26,763 bases of DNA, from NCBI GenBank assembly GCA_002362175.1, contig DETU01000104.1, forward strand, positions 1 through 26,763, read 5' to 3'. Source of the stretch: Ruminococcus sp. UBA3280 (lineage in GTDB: Bacteria > Bacillota > Clostridia > Oscillospirales > Ruminococcaceae). The notes beneath the pieces were generated by a model, which saw only the letters and a list, made by a program, of their open reading frames with translations, did no database searches and was not told the origin of the DNA. Both the position numbers and the translations under genes were made by a program. Shown piece by piece: positions 16,980-25,500 of the stretch (the first letter of the stretch is position 1; the number at the start of each line of letters is the position of its first letter).

Positions 16980-17209
16980 GGGAGCCGGCTTCGCTCCCAT
17001 ACCCTTGCCCTTTCGCTTCGCTCAATTCCTTTCAATCACTATGTGATTGAATAAAAAGCGGGGGGGAAATTTACATTCTCCTTTATATATAAAGGAGAAT
17101 ACAAAAATCCCCCACTTTATTTCCAAAAAACTTAATTAATAAATTATTTAAGAGATGAATCGAACGGAGTGAGAGAACCGAGGGTCAGGGAGGCTGGTTC
17201 GCCTCCCTG
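16980..17209. repeat. Nested dyad region: candidate replication or transfer origin
   Basis: In 230 bp there are: hairpin GGGAGC/GCTCCC (16980-16985 and 16993-16998); hairpin TTCAATCAC/GTGATTGAA (17031-17039 and 17043-17051); a stem AAAG.GGGGG/CCCCC.CTTT (17055-17064 and 17109-17118); inside it a 26-bp perfect palindrome (17075-17100, half-site ATTCTCCTTTATA); and hairpin CAGGGAGGC/GCCTCCCTG (17186-17194 and 17201-17209). The outer hairpins and their CCCT..CCCT..CTCA flanks are related to each other in inverted orientation, so the whole block is roughly symmetric around 17087. It lies between the DNA-motor ATPase and the helicase gene. Dense dyads in this setting are typical of oriV, oriT or double-strand origins, but no initiator or relaxase gene is seen. 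Confidence 0.5.
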
Positions 17210-17210
17210 C

Positions 17211-17237
17211 TTGACTTAGAACCGTAGAAATTAAAAT
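17211..17237 (+). promoter_or_regulatory. Possible promoter of the helicase gene
   Basis: TTGACT (17211-17216) and TAAAAT (17232-17237) each match consensus at five of six positions, but the spacer is only 15 bp. It abuts the last hairpin of the dyad region, so structure or a bound protein there could affect it. Confidence 0.3.
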
Positions 17238-17286
17238 TTAACGCATAACAACATATGAGTAATAGAAAATGAGAGGTGGCAGTGTT

Positions 17287-19455
17287 ATGCAGACGATAAT
17301 AACAATGAAATACAGCGAAAAATCTCATATGCCGTCAATATATGCTGAACAATATGGCATAATTTACAAGGAAATCAGGAGAGAGAATGAAGAGGTATTT
17401 ATCAACGTTTCTGTTGGTGCGTACATTACAGACAGAAGAACAGTTTTATTGATTGAAGATATACTTTCAAAGATATTGAGAGCAGAACCGGTTGAATGTT
17501 ATACAGTTGATGATGTTGTTGAAAGTAACAGCCTTATGAAGATTGAACTTGCACTTGTTGATTATTATATGAAGAAATCGGACGATAAGCATTATTCAAA
17601 GAAAGTGCGTAATTTCTATAAAAAGCATGGTATTAGCATAGATGGATGTTTGCCTGGAATTAAGTACAATAATGACAGTAGTTGTGTTCTTATATCGTGT
17701 GCTGAAAAGGACAATAAAAAAACTTCTGTTGTCAGGAATTTCAGCTTTGAGTATCTTTATGATGTATGTGAACTATACAGAAACTTTGCAGATGGTAGAA
17801 ATCTAAGCATTGATGAACTGTATCTTATAGCAAGCAATATGAGGACAGTTGGCGGTGGTAAGAAAAAGTTTCTTGAAAAAGTCAGAAAGACTGACATTGA
17901 ATGGGCTGGAATTTTTGCGGCATTCAGAAAAGGTCATATGGACGGTTTCAGCTGTGAAATGTGCAGATACAGAGTTGAGTGCGACCACTGCGAAAATATG
18001 GTTGCCACGGCAAAACCGGAATTAAACCGCATTATCAGGATAAGGAAAGAAGACTACTGCACTTTAAAAGAGGCTGAATCGGATTTGTTCCATAATTTTA
18101 TTGATGCAATTTATAGCAATGACAAAGATATACATATTATCAAAGCTCAGACTTCGCTCGGAAAGACAAGAATGATAATTGATTTTATGAAACATAATCC
18201 TGAGCAGAAGTTCATAATAGTTGCACCAACTCATAACCTGAAAAATCAGATTTACAGCGATGCAAAAAGTTCTGGTATCACAAATATTTTCAATACTCCC
18301 GACATAAAAGAATATTGTATATCTGACGAAATTATGGAACAGGTTGAAAGTTATTACAGAATCGGTGCAGGCATTAAAGTAATTCCTTTCCTCAGAAAAA
18401 TCAAGAACAGGTTAAAAGAAACCGAGCCTGATTACAGGAATATTTCAATGTATCTTGATGACTGTAAAAAGGCAAAAAACTATGACGGAAATATAGTTAC
18501 ATCACATTCAAGGTTTCTGTATATGAGCTTTGAAAAATATATTGATTATCATATAATAATTGATGAAGATATAATGCGTACTTTACTTAACATTGAGTTG
18601 GTTTCAATAAATAAATTGATACAGTTTAAGAGAAATCTGAATCTTCCTGCTTCCGTTATTTCAAAGATAGATTTTATCTGTAATTGCATAACGTCAGGAG
18701 AAAAGAAGTATATCCATTGTGAGCGTATCGGTAGTTTGGAGGGTGTGTTCAGTGAGATAACAGACTTGAATAATGTTGATGTGAATCTGTATGGTTTGTT
18801 GCAGTCGGAATGTTTTGCAGTTGATGATAAAAATGTATATTTTCTTGATGAGAAGTTTCTACCCGAAGTGAAGATGATTATTATGTCGGCTACAGTTGAT
18901 TCTACGTTGTATCAGATATTGTACAGTCACCGAAAAATTCACTTTTATGAGTGTCGGAAAGCTAAGTATATGGGTAAAGTCATTCAGTATACGGATTACT
19001 CATACAGCAGATTTTTTTTCAACGAAAATGAAAAAATAATAGACGAACTTAGGAAACAGACAGAAAATCAGGTTGTTATAACGCTTAGTTGCATAGAAGA
19101 TAAGTTTAATACGAAGTATCATTTTGGCAATGTTGAAGGTCTGAATGATAACAGGGGAAAGGATATTGCGGTTATCGGACTGCCTAATCTGAACAACGTG
19201 GTCTACGGTCTGTACGCAATGAGAATGGGCTACATGGGCGACGTTCATATGTGTTGCCGAAGAATAAAATACAATAATTGCGACTTCCGTCTTAACACTT
19301 TTGATGACAAGACTATCCGCAGAATACAGCTATGGTTACTGTCATCGCAATTGGAGCAGGCGGTCGGCAGAGCAAGATTGTTAAGGGAAAATTGTACTGT
19401 AACAGTATTTTCTGGATTTCCTGTTGAACAGGCTGAATTTTATAATACACATTAA
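17287..19455 (+). CDS. SF2-type helicase with a four-Cys cluster
   Basis: A 722-residue predicted helicase. Residues 223-235 form a C-x2-C-x5-C-x2-C cluster (CEMCRYRVECDHC) that could bind zinc or an Fe-S cluster. Helicase motifs follow: a Walker A variant QTSLGKT (288-294), motif Ia VAPTHNLK, a DEDx box IIDED (426-428), motif III MSATV (533-537) and motif VI QAVGRAR (691-697). The N-terminal 200 residues are not recognised. The start is placed at 17287 rather than 17269 because GAGAGGTGG lies 6 nt before it. Zn-cluster plus helicase is a common plan of replicative helicase or primase-helicase proteins on mobile elements, and the gene follows directly on the dyad region, so a role in element replication is plausible. 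The helicase call is good; the process is inferred. Confidence 0.75.
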   Translation: MQTIITMKYSEKSHMPSIYAEQYGIIYKEIRRENEEVFINVSVGAYITDRRTVLLIEDILSKILRAEPVECYTVDDVVESNSLMKIELALVDYYMKKSDDKHYSKKVRNFYKKHGISIDGCLPGIKYNNDSSCVLISCAEKDNKKTSVVRNFSFEYLYDVCELYRNFADGRNLSIDELYLIASNMRTVGGGKKKFLEKVRKTDIEWAGIFAAFRKGHMDGFSCEMCRYRVECDHCENMVATAKPELNRIIRIRKEDYCTLKEAESDLFHNFIDAIYSNDKDIHIIKAQTSLGKTRMIIDFMKHNPEQKFIIVAPTHNLKNQIYSDAKSSGITNIFNTPDIKEYCISDEIMEQVESYYRIGAGIKVIPFLRKIKNRLKETEPDYRNISMYLDDCKKAKNYDGNIVTSHSRFLYMSFEKYIDYHIIIDEDIMRTLLNIELVSINKLIQFKRNLNLPASVISKIDFICNCITSGEKKYIHCERIGSLEGVFSEITDLNNVDVNLYGLLQSECFAVDDKNVYFLDEKFLPEVKMIIMSATVDSTLYQILYSHRKIHFYECRKAKYMGKVIQYTDYSYSRFFFNENEKIIDELRKQTENQVVITLSCIEDKFNTKYHFGNVEGLNDNRGKDIAVIGLPNLNNVVYGLYAMRMGYMGDVHMCCRRIKYNNCDFRLNTFDDKTIRRIQLWLLSSQLEQAVGRARLLRENCTVTVFSGFPVEQAEFYNTH

Positions 19456-19537
19456 TAACTATATTATTAATTTAATATACTATGTAAATAAATGGCAATC
19501 TGAAATAAAAATTCATATTGTAGAAAATAATGAAATC

Positions 19538-19693
19538 ATGAAATTCAAGGAGGTTATGAAATACCTGAATATATGTAAAAGTACATTTTATAATCTGCTC
19601 CGAAACGGCGAAATCAGGTCTTTCAAGATAGGCAAGGTATGGAAGATTCCCAAAAGCTCAGTTGAGGAATATGTTAGAAAATCTATAAATTAA
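19538..19693 (+). CDS. Small HTH/excisionase-family DNA-binding protein
   Basis: A 51-residue protein of the HTH_17/excisionase type: FKEVMKYLNICKSTFYNLLRNG (HTH) followed by the wing SFKIGKVWKIPKSSVEEYV. The frame is open upstream to 19424 inside the helicase gene, but the domain begins at MKFKEV (19538), which is the likely start even though no good ribosome binding site precedes it; an AGGAGG lies too close to the next ATG (19556). It could be an RDF for a recombinase, for example the one at 21270, or a repressor for the helicase region. Confidence 0.7.
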   Translation: MKFKEVMKYLNICKSTFYNLLRNGEIRSFKIGKVWKIPKSSVEEYVRKSIN

Positions 19694-19700
19694 AAGAAAG

Positions 19701-19724
19701 TCCCTGTCGGAATTCCGACAGGGA
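19701..19724. terminator. Bidirectional terminator between convergent genes
   Basis: A 24-bp perfect palindrome (half-site TCCCTGTCGGAA) lies between the plus-strand HTH gene and the minus-strand gene ending at 19754. The plus side is followed by TTATTCTTT and the minus side by CTTTCTTTTAA, so it can serve both transcripts. Confidence 0.85.
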
Positions 19725-19753
19725 TTATTCTTTGATAATTGGTTTCATTAAAT

Positions 19754-20860
19754 TTATTTTATAGCTTCATTCCACATAAGCTGAAATTGTGATATATATT
19801 TCTGAAAATAGTTTTTATCCTGTGGTAAGTTACGTTCAAGCTGGTCTGATAAAACATAGTTTGTAGATGATGAAACAATTAAATGGTCAACAAGCATTCT
19901 GCCATTAGTCATATCTGCATAAATACGATTAGAGAGAGGCTGATTAGTATAGGCAAGTGAAAATTTTTCCGGGAACTTAACCTTCCATTGCTCAAATACT
20001 TCATAATTATGCATATTGGAAACGTTTACATTAGTGTACATTTTGGAAACATAATCAAACTGATTCGGGTGTAAAAGAATCATACGCATAGAGAAGTCTG
20101 GGTCGTACTGGAGACGTTTTTCAATCTGTGCATGAATTTCACCGTTTGTACAAAAATTGGCAAATAATGACATAATCCAATATTCCTTACATTTTTTATT
20201 TAATAGCGAAGAATATGTGAATTCACGGTTATAGCTATCCCCGCATACATGATAACGATTTGTAAACTGAGTCTGTACAGGAACAAAAGGACGATAAATA
20301 TTATAATAGCGTATAATGTCTTCGCCAGTGATTAAATCTTTGTAAATGGTATTATATGTATTCAGATTAGTTATGTCATAGATTTCTTCGAGTTTTGTAT
20401 AAAAATCACCGAAAATCATATAAACTGCAATCAGATAGAGTATAACCGCACAACAATAAGGTTTATTTATATGAGTGTATAACAATCTTAAAGTAGTGGC
20501 AAACCGTGACTGGTCGTGCAATGATATACAGATTTCGTCATAATAATTATTTATTATACTTTGCATAAAAGGGGTAGACTTACTGGATTCTGGTAAAACA
20601 GAATCAATATGAATTATTATGTTATAAGTGTTATCAATATTCAGTAAACAATTTGCAAGTTTATTGAGATTTTTTCCATAGTTTTTGTGTTCCGTCACAC
20701 AAAGACGGGCAATAGATTTGTTTCTGGCAGATTCGGTATAATCTCCGTCATTCCATGAATCATAAAATTCTTTCATATATTCTTCAGGAAATAAATCAGT
20801 AAATATATCTAAAGGGTTTGACTTGCAACCAATTATTTCCGATAAGGACAAAAAATTCAT
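19754..20860 (-). CDS. Uncharacterised protein, possible PLD-like C-terminal domain
   Basis: A 368-residue protein I do not recognise with certainty. The N-terminal half is helical, with a hydrophobic stretch at about residues 135-151 (YCCAVILYLIAVYMIFG) that might be a membrane segment. The C-terminal part (about 215-368) has the layout of a short PLD-like/DUF5919-type domain: MRMILLHPNQ, then LAYTNQPLSNRIYADMTNGRMLVDHLIV, but no HKD motif. The start is placed at 20860 rather than 20878 because AGGAGG sits 5 nt before the inner ATG and nothing precedes the outer one. It stands alone on the minus strand between an HTH gene and a recombinase segment, a typical place for a cargo or defence gene. 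The function is unknown. Confidence 0.7.
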   Translation of the reverse strand: MNFLSLSEIIGCKSNPLDIFTDLFPEEYMKEFYDSWNDGDYTESARNKSIARLCVTEHKNYGKNLNKLANCLLNIDNTYNIIIHIDSVLPESSKSTPFMQSIINNYYDEICISLHDQSRFATTLRLLYTHINKPYCCAVILYLIAVYMIFGDFYTKLEEIYDITNLNTYNTIYKDLITGEDIIRYYNIYRPFVPVQTQFTNRYHVCGDSYNREFTYSSLLNKKCKEYWIMSLFANFCTNGEIHAQIEKRLQYDPDFSMRMILLHPNQFDYVSKMYTNVNVSNMHNYEVFEQWKVKFPEKFSLAYTNQPLSNRIYADMTNGRMLVDHLIVSSSTNYVLSDQLERNLPQDKNYFQKYISQFQLMWNEAIK

Positions 20861-21036
20861 AATATCCTCCTGCTTCATGATTTATTTGTACAAAAACAAT
20901 TAAAAATGTACGATTCAAGCGAAATATGTTCAGCAAAAATTTTAAACCAATGATATAATTTTAGCATTCAAAATAATGTATTAATTTCAAGATAGTTTAA
21001 TTAATTTGTAGTATAAAACATTTTATAAATAAAATA

Positions 21037-21059
21037 TTTCGTAAAGAGTGTACATTCAA
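21037..21059 (+). repeat. Left inverted repeat (IR-L) of the recombinase segment
   Basis: This 23-bp sequence (begins TTTCGTAAAGAGTGTAC, ends ATTCAA) recurs perfectly in inverted orientation at 22440-22462. I found no other full copy in the window. The two copies bracket a tyrosine recombinase gene and its promoter. Confidence 0.9.
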
Positions 21060-21105
21060 GTACCAATTTAAACACTCTTTTATGTTTCATACATTATATC
21101 ATATT

Positions 21106-21134
21106 TTGTCAAAAACGTCAATATATACTATAAA
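21106..21134 (+). promoter_or_regulatory. Promoter of the second tyrosine recombinase
   Basis: TTGTCA (21106-21111), a 17-bp spacer and TATAAA (21129-21134) each match consensus at five of six positions. It lies inside the inverted repeats, so inversion of the segment would turn it round with the gene. Confidence 0.65.
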
Positions 21135-21269
21135 AAATTTTTGAAACTGTTAATTTTCGGCTATTTGCATAACAGTTTACAGTTGCGATTGTTGAAAATG
21201 CTTAATAAATATTTTATAAACCGTCAGAAAAATGGTCAGATGGTGATTTAAAAACGGAGGTTTAAAGCT

Positions 21270-22361
21270 ATGGCACGAAGAGGAGAAAATATTTACAAAA
21301 GAAAAGATGGTCGCTGGGAGGGACGTTATAGATGTGGATTTGATGCTAAAGGAAAGACAAAATACTGTTCTGTATATGCAAGAACTTATAATGAAGTCAA
21401 GGAAAAACTGTCTGAAATTAAAGTTGAACCTGCCTCGTTTGTATCTTCTGGAAAGCTGACGATAAAAGAACTTTTTACAGAATGGTTCAGTGCAGTAAAG
21501 TTAAAAGTAAAAGATTCGACTTATGTAAATTACAGAATGAAAGCTGAAAAGCATATTTTACCTGAATTCAGCAGATTGACTTACTTTGAATTGTCAGCAA
21601 AGCTTGTACACGAATTTATAGAAAAAAAGCTTAAATATGGTCTTTCACCTAAATATGTTTCAGATATTGTTGTTGTTTTTAAGTCTATGACAAAGTATGC
21701 TTCCTTGGAACACGGTTATAACAATCCGCTTGTCAATGTAATACTTCCCAAATCCCCTAAAAAAGAGCTTAATCTTCTTTCGGAAACTGAACAGATAAAG
21801 CTAAAGAAATATATTTCAGAAAATACTGACACTACAAAAATCGGAATTATGCTGAGTTATTATGCCGGTCTGAGAATCGGTGAGGTGTGTGGGCTGAAGT
21901 GGTCAGATATTGACTTTGAAAAAAGCACTTTGGCTGTCAACCGGACAGTTCAGCGTATCATGAAGAAAAACGGCAGTAAATCCACTAAACTTATTGTATC
22001 GTCACCAAAAAGCATGACTTCAAAGAGAACTATTCCGCTTCCTGAATTCCTTTGTGAAATACTCAAAAAACAAAAATCAGATAATAATGCTTATATTCTT
22101 TCTGGTAGTGAAAAAATAACTGAACCTCGTACAATGCAGTATCGTTTCAAGTCCATACTGAAAAAAGCAAATTTGCCGTCAGTCAACTATCATTCATTGC
22201 GTCATATGTTTGCTACAAACTGTGTCAAGCTTGGTTTTGACGTGAAAACATTATCTGAAATCCTCGGGCATTCAAATGTTGAAACGACTTTAAATCGCTA
22301 TGTTCATTCGTCCATGGAAAGAAAAATAGTCTGTATGAACCTTATTTCCAAAATTGCATAA
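21270..22361 (+). CDS. Tyrosine recombinase enclosed by inverted repeats
   Basis: A 363-residue site-specific recombinase with an N-terminal arm-type binding domain (GENIYKRKDGRWEGRY), a core-binding domain (about 60-160) and a complete catalytic set: R202 (AGLRIGEV), H308 and R311 (HSLRHMFAT), H334 (ILGHSNV) and nucleophile Y344 (NRYVHSS). GGAGG precedes the ATG by 9 nt. It is clearly diverged from the integrase at 9435. Perfect 23-bp repeats lie 211 bp upstream and 78 bp downstream in inverted orientation, the geometry of an invertible segment rather than of integrated-element att sites, which would be direct repeats. No strong terminator follows, so its transcript can read into the HerA operon. 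Confidence 0.93.
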   Translation: MARRGENIYKRKDGRWEGRYRCGFDAKGKTKYCSVYARTYNEVKEKLSEIKVEPASFVSSGKLTIKELFTEWFSAVKLKVKDSTYVNYRMKAEKHILPEFSRLTYFELSAKLVHEFIEKKLKYGLSPKYVSDIVVVFKSMTKYASLEHGYNNPLVNVILPKSPKKELNLLSETEQIKLKKYISENTDTTKIGIMLSYYAGLRIGEVCGLKWSDIDFEKSTLAVNRTVQRIMKKNGSKSTKLIVSSPKSMTSKRTIPLPEFLCEILKKQKSDNNAYILSGSEKITEPRTMQYRFKSILKKANLPSVNYHSLRHMFATNCVKLGFDVKTLSEILGHSNVETTLNRYVHSSMERKIVCMNLISKIA

Positions 22362-22439
22362 AAAGTTTATTCGCCGTCAAATTCCTTGTCATGACAAAAA
22401 GAAAATCATCTGTTTTAAGCATATTTTTATTGGTTTGTG

Positions 22440-22462
22440 TTGAATGTACACTCTTTACGAAA
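22440..22462 (-). repeat. Right inverted repeat (IR-R) of the recombinase segment
   Basis: A perfect inverted copy of 21037-21059 (TTGAATGTACACTCTT...ACGAAA), 89 bp upstream of the HerA-like gene start. The 22362-22550 interval otherwise holds only AT-rich DNA, a 12-bp TTGTCATGACAA palindrome and no clear promoter, so the HerA operon may depend on sequence supplied from inside the segment. Confidence 0.9.
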
Positions 22463-22550
22463 AGTTTTATAGACACTTAATATTATGATTATACCACAAA
22501 ATGTACTTATTTTTTAAAAAAATATATAATTTTTTGAAAGGGGATAAATA

Positions 22551-25500
22551 ATGATTCCTTATGAAAAGCAGATGCAATTGATTGCAGATGAAAAAGACCG
22601 TAATACAACACTTGAAATATTGAAAAATGGTTTTCAGGTAGCAGATGTTTTTATTAATAAACAATATCTTGATTCTTTTTCAAGTGCCTATATTATTCCC
22701 TCGGATGATGAAAAGATCCCTGTATCCAATAAAATAAGAATTTACAGGATGACAAAAGTAGTTTTGGATAAGGAGGAAGATGTTCTCGACAAGATGACAA
22801 GTGTTTATAATGCATTGTATAATCTTTCTGTATCTGTTGCTATTTTTATTATAGGAACATTAAAAGAAGTGAAGTTTTATTTTGCAACACGTTCTGAGAA
22901 TATTGCACCATTGGCGGGTAAGGTTTTGGAATCTACGTTGAAAAGTAATTTTCCGGGTATTGAGCTTACCTCTATGAATAATGATGAAGTAAAAAAATTT
23001 TTACAAGGATTCGGAAAAAATAAAAAAGAGATATCTCATCTAAAAGGATTGTCAACAGTTTCTATGGTTCCATCAATTCGTGATAAAGAAAAAAAAGAGC
23101 AGTTTGTACAAGGAATGGAAAAGCTTATCAATACACTTCGTGGAAAAAATTATACTGCTGTACTTCTTGCTACTCCATTGAATAACGAAGCAATATCTAT
23201 ACGCAAGCATGGCTATGAAGAATTGTATTCCACACTTTCGCCTCACGCAAAATTTTCATATACATATGGTGAAAACTTAAGCCATGCTGTTAACAAAGGT
23301 GTTACTAATTCATTTACAAAATCGGTGAATGAGAGCATTACCAATTCTAATAGTAGCTCTGAAAGCAATACAGACAGCGATAGTACAGGAGGATCAAGTG
23401 GTTCAAGTATTAATAGTTCAGGCTGGGGATTTAACAATGGTTCTTCATATAGTACTTCATCATCATATACATCAAGCACTTCATTCAGCCATTCTATTTC
23501 AAATAGCGTTGGAATTGCTGATAGTGAAAGCAGACAGGAAGGTGAAACTGATACAATCGGAAATTCAAATAGCATGACATTGAATTATGACAATAAGGGT
23601 GTATCTGATCTTATGAAAAGGATAGATGAACAGCTTGAAAGAATTAATACATGGGAGTCTTACGGTTTATGGGAAAGTTGTGCCTATTTCTTTTCGGATG
23701 AGGTATCAGTATCAGTTTTAGCAGCAACTGTTTACAAAGCTTTAATGACTGGTGAACAATCTGGAATTGAAAATGCTCATGTCAACATTTGGAATTCATC
23801 AGATATGCAAGCTGATTCAATAAAATCAATAATGAATTATGTAAAATATTTGGTTCATCCAAGTGCTCAGATTGATATTATTGGAAATTATTCAAACCAA
23901 CTTGTTACACCAACAAGTATGGTCAGTGGAAGCGAACTGTCTATGCTTATGGGGTTGCCTAGAAAATCAGTAGCGGGAGTGGCAGTGCAGGAGATGGCAG
24001 AATTCGGAAGAACTGTTGTCTATGAAAACAAGCTACCAACAAAATCTATTTCTATTGGTAATATATATCATATGGGAATTGAAGAAACTGAAACATCTGT
24101 AGAAATGGATCTTGAACTTTTTTCATCACACTGTTTTATAACAGGTTCTTCAGGTTCGGGAAAATCATATGCAACCTATAATCTTATTGATAGATTTATT
24201 ACTAATAATATTAAAATGCTTATTATAGAACCTGCTAAAGGTGAATATAAAATGGTATTCGGAAATCTTGATAAGGTCAATATATTTACTTCAGACGCAA
24301 ATACTTATCGTTTATTAAGAATAAATCCATTTCAATTTCCTGATAAAATCCATATACTTTCTCATATTGAACAGCTTCTTCAGATATTTAATGCATCATG
24401 GCCTTTATATGCAGCTATGCCGGCAATTTTAAAGGAATCAGTTGTTAATGCATACATAAAATGCGGTTGGGATATTCAGAATTCAATTTGGATAGAGGGG
24501 ATTTGTGATCATAAGTTTCCGGTTTTTGCAGATGTTCTTGAAACGCTTCCTGAGATTATAAATACTTCTGACTATTCGTCAGACTCCAAAGGCGATTATA
24601 AAGGAGCATTATTAACAAGAGTAAAAGCAATGACTACTGGTATAAATGGTATGATATTCCAGAAAAGTCAGGGTATAGATGATGAAATACTATTCAACCA
24701 AAATACCATTATTGATTTAAGTGAAGTGGGTTCAGATGAAACCATTGCCTTACTGATGGGTGTTATTATTATGCGTCTGAACGAATACAGAAAGTCTCAG
24801 AGAAAGATTGGAATGTGTGAAGGTCATGATAGTAGTCTTAATCATGTGACTGTGTTAGAAGAAGCACATAATTTGTTAAAGCGTACAAGCACGGAACAAA
24901 ATCAGGAAGGTGCAAATATGGTTGGAAAATCTGTTGAAATGATAAGTAACTCTATAAAGGAAATGCGAACATATGGCGAAGGATTTCTTATAATAGACCA
25001 ATCTCCGCTTGCTGTAGACAGTTCGGTAATAGAAAATACTGCTACAAAAATAATTATGAATACGCCGTCAAAAGAAGCTTGTGAAGAATTGGGAAATGCA
25101 TTGTCATTGAACGAAAAACAGGTGAGAGAACTTTCAAAACTTAATGTCGGAGTGGCGGCTATAATGCAGAAAGGCTGGATGACTCCGGTACTGATGAAAG
25201 TAGGATTATGGAATAATATTAATTATGAAGCACCGCTTCAGTATGAAAGTTATGGCACTGCTATGTATGTGAGAAGTTGTTTAGTTAAAGAACTAGTAAG
25301 ACAGATTAAAGAAGAATGTTATAAAGTCAAGTCCTTCAGTGAGATAATCCGTAAATCTTCACTTGCTTCTGATAGGAAACTTGAATTATCCGAAATTACT
25401 GAAATCTACAAAAAATATAAAAGTCAAAGTACAAAGTTAACTGATTGTATGATTGGCAAACTATTCCTTGAAATAATAGGATGTGAGAATTTATTTAATA

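Larger units (their letters stand above)
20879..21269. other. 390-bp non-coding interval upstream of the second recombinase
   Basis: No gene is seen. It contains an orphan extended -10 (TGATATAAT, 20951-20959) without a clear -35, the left 23-bp inverted repeat (21037-21059), an AAAGAGTGT/ACACTCTTT dyad that uses part of that repeat (21043-21051 and 21072-21080), the recombinase promoter (21106-21134) and an AAACTGTTA/TAACAGTTT dyad (21144-21152 and 21170-21178) in the recombinase leader. Confidence 0.7.

Noticed and set aside
17055..17118. Reading the G-run/palindrome/C-run structure as a simple terminator.
   Set aside because: There is no U-tract after the stem on either strand, no gene ends nearby, and a strong terminator is already present at 16908-16941.
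19962..20042. A possible further copy of the 23-bp repeat near GTGTACATTTTGG in the minus-strand gene.
   Set aside because: Only about 10 bases match; it lies within coding sequence and is best explained by chance.
21037..22462. Reading the 23-bp inverted repeats as transposon terminal repeats of an insertion sequence.
   Set aside because: The enclosed gene is a tyrosine recombinase, not a DDE transposase, and no target-site duplication is visible outside the repeats (AAATA left, AGTTT right).
23290..23575. Possible tandem repeat or recombination site in the Ser-rich part of the HerA-like gene.
   Set aside because: The DNA is a low-complexity AGT/TCA codon mixture without a fixed repeat unit; it encodes a flexible linker.
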